From Burkholderia stagnalis (GTDB taxonomy: Bacteria > Pseudomonadota > Gammaproteobacteria > Burkholderiales > Burkholderiaceae): a stretch of 64,000 bases of DNA. The notes under the pieces were generated by a model. It saw only the letters and a list, made by a program, of their open reading frames with translations, did not search any database and had not been told where the DNA came from. The stretch covers positions 56,214-120,213 of the forward strand of contig NZ_CADESW010000024.1 in assembly GCF_902830275.1 (NCBI RefSeq). Reading direction: 5' to 3'. This document shows, piece by piece, positions 24,376-34,284 of this stretch (its first letter is position 1; each line of letters starts with the position of its first letter). Position numbers and translations under genes: made by a program.

Positions 24376-25089
24376 ATGAAACACACCATTCGCAGATCCG
24401 TTGTTTCCGTGATGCTGCGGCACGCGCTGGCCGGCGCGGCGCTGCTGAGCGCGATGGCCGGCGCGCACGCGCACGGCCGCCTGACCGAACCGCCGTCGCG
24501 CATCGTGCTGTGCACGCAAGGCCAGAACCCCAATTGCCCGGTCGACGCGTGGCATGCAAACGCGATGGAAAACGGCAAGTTCTTCCCCGCGACGCAAAGC
24601 GGCCTGTCGGATTCGTTCGCGCCCGACGACGCGAAGAACGCCGCGCCGCCGAAGGACGGCGAGATCGCCAGCTCCAGCACGAACGGCCCGGTGCCGGTGC
24701 TGGACGAGCAATCGCCGAGCCGCTGGCAGAAGATTCCGCTGCGCTCGGGCGCGCTGCAGAATTTCAAATGGGAATTCAGCGCCGTGCACAAGACACGCCG
24801 CTGGAACTACTTCATCACGCGCGCCGACTGGAATCCGTCCGCGAAGCTGACCCGCGCGCAGTTCGAGCCCACGCCGTTCTGCACGATCCAGAATCCCGGC
24901 CAGCCGTACTGGAACCCGAACGCGAACCTGGTGCCGCAGCAGCCGACGGTCCATCAATGCCGGCTGCCGGTGCGCACCGGCTATCACGTGATCCTCGCGG
25001 TGTGGGAAGTGGCCGACACGGCGATGGGCTTCTATCAGGTCGTCGACGCAACCTTCACCAACGGCGACACGACGCGCAGCCCGTTCTGA
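24376..25089 (+). CDS. AA10 lytic polysaccharide monooxygenase (chitin-binding protein)
   Basis: 237 residues. Signal peptide ends AHA; the mature protein begins with the copper-ligand His (His33, HGRLTEPPSR). The second copper His is in FSAVHKTRRWNYFITR (His138), and the axial-region Phe lies near the end (VVDATF). Single domain, no extra carbohydrate-binding module. These secreted copper enzymes cut chitin or cellulose oxidatively and can act as colonisation factors. The gene stands alone behind an AT-rich leader. Confidence 0.92.
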   Translation: MKHTIRRSVVSVMLRHALAGAALLSAMAGAHAHGRLTEPPSRIVLCTQGQNPNCPVDAWHANAMENGKFFPATQSGLSDSFAPDDAKNAAPPKDGEIASSSTNGPVPVLDEQSPSRWQKIPLRSGALQNFKWEFSAVHKTRRWNYFITRADWNPSAKLTRAQFEPTPFCTIQNPGQPYWNPNANLVPQQPTVHQCRLPVRTGYHVILAVWEVADTAMGFYQVVDATFTNGDTTRSPF

Positions 25090-25328
25090 TCCGCCACCAT
25101 CGCATGGCGCGCGGGCGATGCCCGGCGCGTCATGCGGCCGGCCGCCCGCGCGGCCCCACACGCGCGTAAGACAGCCGACATTCCGGCGTAACGGCACCGA
25201 AAGCGCCCGGCCTCCATATCTTCATACTGAACTGTTTCAATGCGCGTGCCCGTCGCCGGCCCGCTGCGATTGCCTCCATTGCGCATGCGTGCCGCATTCA
25301 CTGACCCGCCCGCATGGAGTTCCAGAAG

Positions 25329-26996
25329 ATGTTCCGTCAAGCCTTGCTCGTCACCGCCTGCGCAGGCGCCGCCCTCGCCCTGTTCGCCTGCGGCGGCAGC
25401 GACGACGTGACCACCGTGTCATCGCAGGATGCGATGCAGACCGCCACGCCGATCAAGCACCTCGTCGTGATCTACGGCGAAAACATTTCGTTCGACCACT
25501 ACTTCGGCACCTACCCGAACGCGACGAACCCGCCGGGCGAGCCGACGTTTGCCGCGGCCGCGAACACGCCGGCCGTCAACGGCCTGTCGGGCACGCTGCT
25601 CACCGCGAACCCGAACTTCACGAACACGGCGAACGGCACCGACGCCGCGAACCCGTTCCGCCTCGACCGCACGCAGGCCGCGACCGCCGACCAGAACCAT
25701 GCGTATACGGCCGAGCAGCTGGCCGAGGACAACGGCCTCGCCGACCTGTTCCCGAAATACACGGGCAGGGGCTCGTCCGGCGGCGCCGGCGCGTTCGGCA
25801 CGAAGGGCCAGGTGATGGGCTACTTCGACGGCAACACCGTGACCGCGCTGTGGAACTACGCGCAGCGCTTCGCGATGAGCGACAACATGTACACGACGTC
25901 GTACGGCCCGTCGACGCCGGGCGCGCTGAACGTGATCTCCGGCCAGACCAACGGCATGCAGATCGTCAAGGCGTCGAAGCAGCCGTCGACGCTCGCCGCC
26001 AGCTCGTACTACATCAACGACGGCCAGGGCGGCTTCACGATGATCAACGACGTCGACCCCGGCTACGACGTGTGCTCGAGCACGACCGACCAGGCGATGA
26101 TGGCCGGCAAGAACATCGGCGACCTGCTGAACGGCGCGAAGATCACGTGGGGCGGCTTCATGGGCGGCTTCAACCTGTCGACGGTGAACGGCAACGGCAC
26201 GACAGGCTGCAGCCGCAGCACGGTCGCGACCGCGGTGAACGCCGCGACGACCGATTACATCCCGCATCACAACTGGTTCCAGTACTACGCGTCGACCGCG
26301 AACCCGCAGCACACGCGGCCGAGTTCGCTCGCGGCGATCGGCTCGAGCGTGCAGGCGGACGGCAAGACGGCCGAGCCTGCGAACCACCAGTACGACACCG
26401 ACGATTTCTTCGCGGCGGTCAAGTCCGGCAACTTCCCGTCGGTCAGCTTCCTGAAGGCGCCGGCCGCGCAGGACGGCCACGCGGGCTATTCGGATCCGCT
26501 CGACGAGCAGGCGTTCGTCACGAAGGTCGTCAACTTCCTGCAGCAGCAGCCCGACTGGCAGAACACCGCCGTGATCGTCACCTATGACGATTCGGACGGC
26601 TGGTACGACCACGTGTACGCGGCCCCGACGCACGCGTCGTTCGATGCGGTCGACCAGTTGAACGGCAGCGGCCAGTGCGGCACCGGCGCGGCCGGCGCGG
26701 GCGTGAACGGCCAGCCGGTCAACGGCCGCTGCGGCCCGGGCGTGCGGGTTCCGCTCGTCGTGATCTCGCCGTACGCGAAGCAGAACTACGTCGATCACAC
26801 GATGATCGACCAGGCATCGGTGGTCCGCTTCATCGAGGACAACTGGCTCGGCGGCCAGCGCATCGGCGGCGGCTCGTTCGATGCGCTGGCGGGCGACCTG
26901 CGCGGCCTGTTCGACTTCGCGTCGAAGCCGAACACGACGCCGCTGTATCTCGATCCGACGCTCGGCACCGCGCTCGCCTCGGCGCCGTCGATCTGA
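25329..26996 (+). CDS. phosphoesterase lipoprotein (phospholipase C/acid phosphatase family)
   Basis: 555 residues. GGAG (25316-25319) favours ATG 25329 over ATG 25314. The lipobox ALFAC gives a lipoprotein signal with modified Cys21. The catalytic family motif ENISFDHYFGTYP near the start, MYTTSYGPSTPGALN in the middle and VIVTYDDSDGWYDHV later belong to the PF04185 phosphoesterase family, which includes non-haemolytic phospholipase C and the acid phosphatase AcpA. Which substrate it uses cannot be told. A hairpin terminator follows, then a dihaem peroxidase gene. Confidence 0.87.
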   Translation: MFRQALLVTACAGAALALFACGGSDDVTTVSSQDAMQTATPIKHLVVIYGENISFDHYFGTYPNATNPPGEPTFAAAANTPAVNGLSGTLLTANPNFTNTANGTDAANPFRLDRTQAATADQNHAYTAEQLAEDNGLADLFPKYTGRGSSGGAGAFGTKGQVMGYFDGNTVTALWNYAQRFAMSDNMYTTSYGPSTPGALNVISGQTNGMQIVKASKQPSTLAASSYYINDGQGGFTMINDVDPGYDVCSSTTDQAMMAGKNIGDLLNGAKITWGGFMGGFNLSTVNGNGTTGCSRSTVATAVNAATTDYIPHHNWFQYYASTANPQHTRPSSLAAIGSSVQADGKTAEPANHQYDTDDFFAAVKSGNFPSVSFLKAPAAQDGHAGYSDPLDEQAFVTKVVNFLQQQPDWQNTAVIVTYDDSDGWYDHVYAAPTHASFDAVDQLNGSGQCGTGAAGAGVNGQPVNGRCGPGVRVPLVVISPYAKQNYVDHTMIDQASVVRFIEDNWLGGQRIGGGSFDALAGDLRGLFDFASKPNTTPLYLDPTLGTALASAPSI

Positions 26997-27016
26997 TCGC
27001 CGACGTCATCCTCCGT

Positions 27017-27043
27017 CAGGCCGGCGCGCGACGCGCCGGCCTG
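27017..27043 (+). terminator. terminator after the phosphoesterase gene
   Basis: CAGGCCGGCGCG and CGCGCCGGCCTG, a perfect 12-bp stem with a three-base loop, then TTCCGTTTCC. Lies 21 bases after the stop codon. It probably reduces but may not abolish read-through into the peroxidase gene. Confidence 0.65.
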
Positions 27044-27078
27044 TTCCGTTTCCACACGCCGCCTTCACGATCGACCGC

Positions 27079-28497
27079 ATGACAGCCCGCCCCGCCTTCC
27101 CGCCGCCCGGCCCCGCCTCGGCCACCCCGCCGCGCCGCCCGCTCCGTCTCCTGCGCCGCGCGGCGCTCGCGCTCGGCGCGGCCGCGATCGGCTATGCCGC
27201 GTTCGCCGTCGCGTTTCCCGCGCACACGCCCGCCGCGATCGGCGACGTCGTCGCGGGCTGGACCGGCGCGAACCCGCACCCGATCGTGCTGCAGCGCCCG
27301 GCGGCCGCGCCGCTGTCGGCGGTCGCGCAGCTCGGGCGCGCGCTGTTCTTCGATCCGGCACTGTCGGCATCGGGCAAGCAATCGTGCGCGTCGTGCCACA
27401 GCCCCGATCACGCGTACGGGCCGCCGAACGCGCTGGAAGTGCAGCCCGGCGGCATCGCGATGACCCTGCACGGCTACCGGCCGCCGCCGTCGCTGATGTA
27501 CCTGTACCGGCAGCCGAACTTCAGCATCGGCCCCGACGCCAGCGAAAACGACGACGCGGCGAGCGTCGCGCAGCAGGCCGCGTCGGCGGCGGGCGTCGTG
27601 AAGGCGCAGAAGGTGGCTGGCACGGCGGCCGCGCCGCAGCTCGTGCCGCAAGGCGGGCTGTTCTGGGACGGCCGCGCGGACACGCTGCAGCAGCAGGCGT
27701 TCGGCCCGCTGCTGAACCCGGTGGAGATGGCCAACACGAGCATCGACGACGTCGCGCGCAAGCTCGCGCGCTCGCCGTACCGCGCGCAGTTCACGCAGCT
27801 GTTCGGCGCGCGCATCTTCGACGATGCACGGCTGTCGGTGGCCGAGGCGATGTTCGCGATCGCACGCTACCAGGTCGAGGATCCTTCGTTCCACCCGTAC
27901 GACAGCAAGTACGACCGCTGGCTCGAGGGCCGCGCGCGGCTCACGCAGGCGGAGCTGCGCGGCCTGCGGCTGTTCAACGATCCGGCGAAGGCGAATTGCG
28001 CGGGCTGCCACCTGTCGAAGCCCGGCGCCGACGGGCTGCCGCCGATGTTCACCGACTTCCAGTACGAGGCGCTCGGCGCGCCGCGCAATCGCCTGCTCGC
28101 GCAGAACCGCGATCCGGCATTTTACGATCTCGGGGTGTGCGGGCCGTTCCGCGACGACCTGAAGGACCAGGCCCAGTACTGCGGGATGTTCCTGACGCCG
28201 ACGCTGCGCAATGCGGCCACCCGCCACGTGTTCTTCCACAACGGCGTGTTCCACTCGCTCGATCAGGTGATGGCGTTCTACAACGAGCGCAACACGGCGC
28301 CGGAGAAGTTCTATCCGCGCGGGCCGGACGGCAAGGTGGACGCGTACGACGACCTGCCCGCGCAATATCGCGGCAACGTCGACGTGACCGATGCGCCGTT
28401 CGACCGCAAGCCGGGCGACGCGCCCGCGATGACGGCGCAGGATATCCAGGATATCGAAGCATTCCTGCACACGCTGACCGACGCGCCGGCGCGTTGA
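27079..28497 (+). CDS. dihaem cytochrome c peroxidase (MauG-like)
   Basis: 472 residues. An N-terminal membrane or export segment (about 22-48), then two haem c sites: CASCH (about 103-107) and CAGCH in the second half. RALFFDPALSASGKQSCASCH and FFHNGVFHSLDQVMAFY are typical of bacterial cytochrome c peroxidase/MauG proteins, which act in the periplasm on peroxide. It follows the phosphoesterase gene on the same strand; that pairing is seen in other Burkholderia (from memory). Confidence 0.9.
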   Translation: MTARPAFPPPGPASATPPRRPLRLLRRAALALGAAAIGYAAFAVAFPAHTPAAIGDVVAGWTGANPHPIVLQRPAAAPLSAVAQLGRALFFDPALSASGKQSCASCHSPDHAYGPPNALEVQPGGIAMTLHGYRPPPSLMYLYRQPNFSIGPDASENDDAASVAQQAASAAGVVKAQKVAGTAAAPQLVPQGGLFWDGRADTLQQQAFGPLLNPVEMANTSIDDVARKLARSPYRAQFTQLFGARIFDDARLSVAEAMFAIARYQVEDPSFHPYDSKYDRWLEGRARLTQAELRGLRLFNDPAKANCAGCHLSKPGADGLPPMFTDFQYEALGAPRNRLLAQNRDPAFYDLGVCGPFRDDLKDQAQYCGMFLTPTLRNAATRHVFFHNGVFHSLDQVMAFYNERNTAPEKFYPRGPDGKVDAYDDLPAQYRGNVDVTDAPFDRKPGDAPAMTAQDIQDIEAFLHTLTDAPAR

Positions 28498-28579
28498 GCG
28501 CGGCGCGGCCGGTGTCGAACCGGATGTGAGTGGATGATGCGAATGCGGCGGTGAAACCCGCCGCGTTCGCTGAAGGCGA

Positions 28580-29809
28580 TCAGCCGGCGCGCTGCGCGCG
28601 GATCGCGGCGATGCACGCGGCGAGCCGCCGGTTGCTCTCGTCGATGCCGAAGCTCGCCGCGCGGGCCTGCGCGCGCGCCGCGAGATCGGCGCGCAGCGCA
28701 TCGTCGGTCAGCAGGCGCGCCATCGCGTCGGCCAGCGCGTCGACGTCGCCGATCGGCACCAGCATGCCGGCCCGGCCGTCGTCGAGGATGTCGCGCGGCC
28801 CGGTCGGGCAATCGGTCGACACGATCGCCTTGCCCAGCGCGAGCGCCTCGATCAGCACCATCGGCATCCCTTCGTTCTTCGAACTGAGCACCTGGATCGA
28901 GGCGCCCGCCATCACCGGGTGCGGGTTGTTCATCTGCCCGGTGAAATGCACGCGCGCGCCGACGCCGAGCGTGTCCGCCAGTTGCCGGAGTTCGTCGCGA
29001 TACGCGCCGTCGCCCACCAGCACGAGATGCTCGGCCACCGCGTGCCGCGCGACCAGCTGTGCGTACGCGCGCAGCAGCGTGCGGTGATCCTTCTGCAACT
29101 CGTCGAGGCGCGCGACCGACACGATGTACGGCGCGCCGCCCGGCACGACCGGCTGCTGGGCCGCCGCCGCGTTCGCGCGAATCGCGTCGATGTCGATCGC
29201 ATTGGGCAGCACCATCACGCGCGGCTGCCGCTCGCCGAACATCTGCCCGGCTTCGGCGGCCATCTGCGGATTCAGCGCGGCAAGGCTGTCGTAGCGGTTG
29301 TACTGGTTCATCAGGCGCCGCACGCGGCGGCCCTGGCCGCCGAGCCGTGCGATGAAGCTGAAGTGATTGACGCCGATCCAGGGCACGCCGAAGCGGCCGG
29401 CGAGCCGCCGCAGCGACAGGTCGTAGTCGACGATCACGTCGACGTTGCGCGCCAGTTCCGCGACCCGCCGCGCGATGTGCGGGCGCACGGCGAACGCGCC
29501 GTGGATGTCGCGTGCGATCCGCCCGGCCTTGCCGAGCCGGCTCGCATGGCGCCGGTCCTGGAAATAGCGGAGCCAGCGCGGCTGCACGAGGATCTCGACC
29601 GGCACGTCGGCCGGAATCAGCGCGCGGAAGCGCTGGGCCAGCATCGGCGACGCGTACGTCACCGACAGCACGATCCGGAAACGCGTGCGGTCGAGAATCC
29701 GCAGCCACTGGATCAGCGACGACTCGATGCCGCCATTGCCGAAATCCGTTACATGGAACAGCACGCGCACCCGCGTGTCCCGGCCCTCGTCGATACCCCG
29801 TTCAACCAT
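28580..29809 (-). CDS. glycosyltransferase (GT4/GT1 type)
   Basis: 409 residues, GT-B fold. N-terminal acceptor side HVTDFGNGGIESSLIQWLR; C-terminal donor side VSVARLDELQKDHRTLLRAY, LVGDGAYRDEL and the nucleotide-sugar motif SSKNEGMPMVLIEALALGKAIVSTDC (E-x7-E). Closest in style to capsule or LPS glycosyltransferases. No other polysaccharide gene is near, so the acceptor is unknown. It converges with the peroxidase gene. Confidence 0.88.
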   Translation of the reverse strand: MVERGIDEGRDTRVRVLFHVTDFGNGGIESSLIQWLRILDRTRFRIVLSVTYASPMLAQRFRALIPADVPVEILVQPRWLRYFQDRRHASRLGKAGRIARDIHGAFAVRPHIARRVAELARNVDVIVDYDLSLRRLAGRFGVPWIGVNHFSFIARLGGQGRRVRRLMNQYNRYDSLAALNPQMAAEAGQMFGERQPRVMVLPNAIDIDAIRANAAAAQQPVVPGGAPYIVSVARLDELQKDHRTLLRAYAQLVARHAVAEHLVLVGDGAYRDELRQLADTLGVGARVHFTGQMNNPHPVMAGASIQVLSSKNEGMPMVLIEALALGKAIVSTDCPTGPRDILDDGRAGMLVPIGDVDALADAMARLLTDDALRADLAARAQARAASFGIDESNRRLAACIAAIRAQRAG

Positions 29810-29938
29810 GATTCTTATGCGAAAAACCGCTCAATTTTCGGAATGCGGCATAACCGCGGCGCGGCACTTTATAACACAGCCCCCCTGTGCCGCCAACCGG
29901 CGCCCCGGTGGGGTCGCGATCGACTTCGACGCCGCCGC

Positions 29939-31261
29939 TTAGAACAGGTACATCCCGGCGACGAACACCACGCCCGAAAACAGCAGCGTGGTCACGCAGT
30001 AGCCCATGATGTCGCGCACGCCGAGCCCCGCGATCGCGAGCGCCGGCAGCGCCCAGAACGGCTGCGCCATGTTGGTCCAGGCCTCGCCGTACGCGATCGC
30101 CATCGCCGCCTTGCCGAGATCGGCGCCGAGCGCCTGCGCGGCCGGCATCACGAACGGCCCCTGCACGACCCAGTGGCCGCCGCCCGACGGCACCGCGAAA
30201 TTGATCACCGCCGAGCTCAGGAACGCGAGCAGCGGGAACGTGTGGACGTTCGCGACGTCGACGAACCATTTCGTGATCACGCCCGCGAGGCCCGAATGGT
30301 CCATCAGCGCCTGAATGCCCGCATAGAACGGGAACTGGATCATGATCCCCGACGCGCCCCGCGCCGCGCCCGCTACCGCGCGCGCGTAGGCCATCGGCGT
30401 GCGGTGCAGCAGGATGCCGGCCGCGAGAAACGCGAGGTTCACGGTATCGATGTCGAGCACGAAGCCCTTCTGCATGAAGCGCAGCACGAGGAACACCGCG
30501 CACAGCATCGCGACGAGCACCGACAGCGCACGGCTTTCCTCCAGCCGCTCGGCGAACGTCGCATCGGGCCCGAGCGTGCGCTCGACGCTCGGCGGCTCCG
30601 CGAGCAGCGCCGGATCGACGCTGACGACGTCCCCCGGCTTCGGCATCATCATGCGCGCGAGAAACGGCAGCATCACGATCAGGCCGATCGTCACGAATGC
30701 GTTGTAGCCGGTGAACAGCGTCTGCGACACCGGGATCAGGCCGATGGTCTTCTCCATCGGGTTGCCCTTCGTCGCGGCTACGAGCGGAATCGAGCCCGAC
30801 AGCCCGCCGTGCCAGCTCAGGAAGCCCATGTACGCGGACGCGACCAGCAGCCGGTAGTCGCTGCCGGCCACGCGCCGCGCGACCTCACGCGCGAGCATCG
30901 CGCCGAGCACGAGGCCGAAGCCCCAGTTGATCGCGCACGCGAGCGCGGCGACGAACGTGACGAGCATCACGCCCTGCCCCGGCGTGCGCGCCGTGCTCGC
31001 GAGCGCGACGAGCGCGCGCTTGACCGGCGGCGAGCTCGCGAGTGCATGGCCGGTGACGAGGATCATCACCATCTGCATCGAGAACGCGAGCAGGTTCCAG
31101 AAGCCCGAGCCCCACATCGTCGTGAGTTGCGCGGGCGAATTCGGCGTGAGGCCGAACGCGAGCGCGAACGTGACGATCGTCAGCAGGATCGCGAAAATCA
31201 ACGGGTCGGGCAGCACGCGGTGGACCACCTGCGTGAAAAAGCGGGAAATGCGCTGGATCAA
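29939..31261 (-). CDS. atoE: AtoE-family short-chain fatty acid transporter
   Basis: 440 residues, about 12 membrane spans. Begins at TTG 31261 with GAGGAG six bases before it; the longer frame upstream is not coding. Motifs FTQVVHRVLPDPLIFAILLT, WGFGLVLGAMLAREVARR and NFAVPSGGGHWVVQGP are those of AtoE, a carrier for acetoacetate and other short fatty acids. No CoA-transferase or thiolase genes lie beside it, so it is detached from the usual ato operon. Confidence 0.88.
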   Translation of the reverse strand: MIQRISRFFTQVVHRVLPDPLIFAILLTIVTFALAFGLTPNSPAQLTTMWGSGFWNLLAFSMQMVMILVTGHALASSPPVKRALVALASTARTPGQGVMLVTFVAALACAINWGFGLVLGAMLAREVARRVAGSDYRLLVASAYMGFLSWHGGLSGSIPLVAATKGNPMEKTIGLIPVSQTLFTGYNAFVTIGLIVMLPFLARMMMPKPGDVVSVDPALLAEPPSVERTLGPDATFAERLEESRALSVLVAMLCAVFLVLRFMQKGFVLDIDTVNLAFLAAGILLHRTPMAYARAVAGAARGASGIMIQFPFYAGIQALMDHSGLAGVITKWFVDVANVHTFPLLAFLSSAVINFAVPSGGGHWVVQGPFVMPAAQALGADLGKAAMAIAYGEAWTNMAQPFWALPALAIAGLGVRDIMGYCVTTLLFSGVVFVAGMYLF

Positions 31262-31451
31262 CTTGGGCTCCTCGTTTCCTGATATGAACGGCCGCACGGG
31301 TATGGTTGTTGGAGATGCGCGGGCCGCGCGGATTCTTGCACAGAACCGAAGTTCGCGCGTCGAACCGCATCGGGATGCGTGGGAAACGGGATGGGGTGTC
31401 TGTTCTCCCGGACTCGATTCGGATGGTTCGTCGATACCGCGTACCGAAGCG

Positions 31452-32810
31452 TCAGGGCTGGCGAACCGCGACCGCCAGTTCCGGCACGGTCTCGCGCTGC
31501 GCGGCGGCACGGCGTTCGGCCTGCCGCTCGGCCCACCGGTACGCGGCGAGCGACCCGGCCACCGCGAACAGCATCGGCACGAGGCTGTCATGGCCCACGC
31601 GCGTGAACTCGAGGAGCAGCACGACCGCGGTGATCGGCATCTGCATCGACGCCGCCAGGAACGCCGTCGCGCCGACCAGCGCGCATCCGCCGGCCGACGC
31701 GCCCGGCCACGCGAGGCTCCACGCGCCGCCGAGCACGATGCCGAGCAGTGCGCCGTTCGCGAGGCCGGGCGTCAGCAGCCCGCCCTCCGCGCCCGCGCGC
31801 AGGCTGCTCGCGGTGATCAGCACCTTCAGCGCGAGCAGCGTCGCCGCGACCCCGATCGTCAGCGCGCCGTCGAAGCTCAGCGACGCCGCGCCCTTGCCGT
31901 TGCCGAGCAACTGTGGAAAGCGCATTGCGAGCCAGCCGATCGCCGCGAAGTTCAGCAGCGCGAGCACCGGCAGCCGCCAGTCCTTCGGCGCGGCCGCGCG
32001 CGCCCGGCTCGTGAGCCGCACGAAGCCGTACGCGGCGAGCCCGAACACGGGCCCGCACAGCGCCGACCATGCCACCAGCGACGCGCTCAGCACGAACGGC
32101 GGCACGCTGTACTGGTGCTCGTTGCCGAGGCCGAGCCACGCAACCGCCGCCGCGATCGCCGACGTCGCGACGGCCGGCACCAGCGCGCGCAGCTCGAAGG
32201 TGCCGAGCAGCACTTCGAGCACGAACACCGCGCCGCCGAGCGGCACGTTGTAGACGGCCGCCAGCCCCGCTCCGGCGCCGCACGCGACCATCAGCCGGCA
32301 GTCGGCCGGCGACAGCCCCGCTCGATGCGCGAGCCGGCCGGCCAGCAGCGCGCCGATCTCGCGCGGCGCGACCTCGCGGCCGAGCGGCGAGCCGAGCGCG
32401 ACAGTGACGATCTGCAGCAGCGCGTGGAGCGTCGTGCTGGCGGCCGGCATCCGCGGATCGTCCGCGCGAATCGCGCGCCGGATGCTGACGAGCGGCCGGC
32501 CGTAGCGGTACAGCGCCCACCAGCCGACGCCGGCGACGAGCCCGCAGCCGGTCAGCACGACGAGCCGACGCAGCGGGTCGGCCGCGCTCACGCCGGCCAG
32601 GAAGCTTTCGTTACCGATGAGGTGTGTGGTGCTGTAGCCGTACGCGGCATGCTGGATCGCGTGCAGCAGCAGCGCGAGCAGCATGCCGCCGAGGCCGGCG
32701 CCAGCGCCGGTCAGCACGATGACGGCGGCGAGTTTGACGAGCGGGCTGCCGGACGAAGACGGCGGTGCGGAGGAAGCAGGCGGGAGATCGGAGCGCATGG
32801 AGTCGGCCAA
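31452..32810 (-). CDS. ClC-type chloride channel or exchanger
   Basis: 452 residues, about 10-12 membrane spans. Anion-site motifs appear as GSPLGREVAPREIGA (the usual GREGP is GREVAP here, with the gating Glu kept) and GGLLTPGLANGA. LAAVYNVPLGGAVFVLEVLLGTF is typical of the family. It moves Cl- or a similar anion (fluoride and nitrate homologues exist). Single gene, no regulatory partner. Confidence 0.88.
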   Translation of the reverse strand: MADSMRSDLPPASSAPPSSSGSPLVKLAAVIVLTGAGAGLGGMLLALLLHAIQHAAYGYSTTHLIGNESFLAGVSAADPLRRLVVLTGCGLVAGVGWWALYRYGRPLVSIRRAIRADDPRMPAASTTLHALLQIVTVALGSPLGREVAPREIGALLAGRLAHRAGLSPADCRLMVACGAGAGLAAVYNVPLGGAVFVLEVLLGTFELRALVPAVATSAIAAAVAWLGLGNEHQYSVPPFVLSASLVAWSALCGPVFGLAAYGFVRLTSRARAAAPKDWRLPVLALLNFAAIGWLAMRFPQLLGNGKGAASLSFDGALTIGVAATLLALKVLITASSLRAGAEGGLLTPGLANGALLGIVLGGAWSLAWPGASAGGCALVGATAFLAASMQMPITAVVLLLEFTRVGHDSLVPMLFAVAGSLAAYRWAERQAERRAAAQRETVPELAVAVRQP

Positions 32811-32948
32811 CGGAAGCGGAGCGGACGGCGCGCGTCGCGCACGCCGTAACCAGCCCGCATCCTAGGCTTCCGGCCCTCATGATACAAACGCATTTTTCTG
32901 ATCAACTCATGCGTTCAAAGAATGATTGATCGATCGACCTCCCGACGA

Positions 32949-34190
32949 TCACGCCGGATAGTCGATCCGCTCCGGCGCGCGCCGCATGATCACCTTGCCG
33001 CCCCGGATCGACAGCGCGGCCTTCGCCTGGCGGCGCAGCGCGTCGTAGTCGCTGTCGGCGTCGAGCACGACGAGGTTCGCCGGCCGGCCGACCGCGATCC
33101 CGTAGCCGTCGCCGAGCTGCATCGCCTTCGCGCTGTGGTCGGTCACGAAGTCGAGGCCGCGCTGCAGATCCTGATAGCCCATCATGTGGCAGATGTGCAG
33201 CCCCGCATCGAGCACGCGCAGGATGTTGCCGTTGCCGAGCGGATACCATGGATCCTTGATCGAATCCTGCCCGAAGCACACGTTGATGCCGGCGCGGTCG
33301 AGTTCGGCGACGCGCGTGACGCCGCGCCGCTTCGGGAACATGTCGAAGCGCCCCTGCAGGTGGATGCTCTCGGTCGGGCACGAGATGAAGTTGAGCCCCG
33401 CGCGCTTGAGCAGGCGGAACAGCTTCGAGCAATACGCGTTGTCGTACGAGCCCATCGCGGTGGTATGGCTCGCCGTCACCCGCGCGCCCATGCCGCGCAC
33501 GCGCGCTTCCTCGGCGAGCACTTCGAGAAAGCGCGAATGCGGATCGTCGGTTTCGTCGCAGTGCACGTCGACGAGGCAGCCGGTGCGTTCGGCCAGATCC
33601 ATCAGGAAGCCGATCGAGCTGACGCCCTGCTCGCGCGTGTTCTCGAAATGCGGAATCCCGCCGACGACGTCCGCGCCCATCTCGATCGCCTGCGTCATCA
33701 GCGCGCGGCCGCCGTCGAACGATTCGATCCCCTCCTGCGGGAACGCGACGATCTGCAGGTCGATCACGTCGCGCGCCTCCTCCTTCACCTCGAGCATCGC
33801 CTTCAGCGCGGCGAGCGACGGGTCGGTCACGTCGACATGGGTGCGCACGTGCTGGATGCCGTGGTCGCGCAGCATGCCGATCGCCGCATGTGCGCGCGTC
33901 TTGGTGTCTTCGTGCGTGATCGTCGCCTTGCGTTCGGCCCAGCGCTCGATCCCCTCGAACAGCGTGCCGCTCATGTTCCATGCGGGTTCGCCGGCGGTAA
34001 GCACCGCGTCGAGATGGATATGCGGCTCGACGAGCGGCGGGATCGCGAGGCGGCCGCCCGCGTCGGCATCATCGCCGTGCATGGCATCGATGCGGGCCGG
34101 CTGCGCGTCGATGCGGGCAATCCGGCCCGCGTCGATGCCGATCGTGAAGAGGCCGTCGCGGCCGCGCAAGCGTACGTTGAACAGGTTCAT
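32949..34190 (-). CDS. codA: cytosine deaminase
   Basis: 413 residues, amidohydrolase family. Metal ligands: HIH in EPHIHLDAV (about 57, 59), His in VDVHCDETDD with the catalytic Glu, later Asp in FGQDSIKDPW. The overall pattern follows E. coli CodA, which converts cytosine to uracil and ammonia. The start at ATG 34190 fits the family's short N-terminal strand; the longer frame is not coding. No cytosine permease (codB) adjoins it. Confidence 0.92.
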   Translation of the reverse strand: MNLFNVRLRGRDGLFTIGIDAGRIARIDAQPARIDAMHGDDADAGGRLAIPPLVEPHIHLDAVLTAGEPAWNMSGTLFEGIERWAERKATITHEDTKTRAHAAIGMLRDHGIQHVRTHVDVTDPSLAALKAMLEVKEEARDVIDLQIVAFPQEGIESFDGGRALMTQAIEMGADVVGGIPHFENTREQGVSSIGFLMDLAERTGCLVDVHCDETDDPHSRFLEVLAEEARVRGMGARVTASHTTAMGSYDNAYCSKLFRLLKRAGLNFISCPTESIHLQGRFDMFPKRRGVTRVAELDRAGINVCFGQDSIKDPWYPLGNGNILRVLDAGLHICHMMGYQDLQRGLDFVTDHSAKAMQLGDGYGIAVGRPANLVVLDADSDYDALRRQAKAALSIRGGKVIMRRAPERIDYPA

Positions 34191-34284
34191 GTGGGGTCCT
34201 GGCATGAAGCGTCCGCGCGCCGGGCGCGGCGAACGCGTGACGTGAAATCGACAAAGGAAATGGCTGATGCGGCGAAGCCGCGCG

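Noticed and set aside
28919..31282. 787-codon frame antisense to the glycosyltransferase and atoE
   Set aside because: Same antisense artefact; crosses an intergenic gap without a change of character.
31452..32810. Defective ClC channel because GREGP reads GREVAP
   Set aside because: The gating Glu and the other pore motifs are intact, and this variant is probably a subfamily trait rather than damage.
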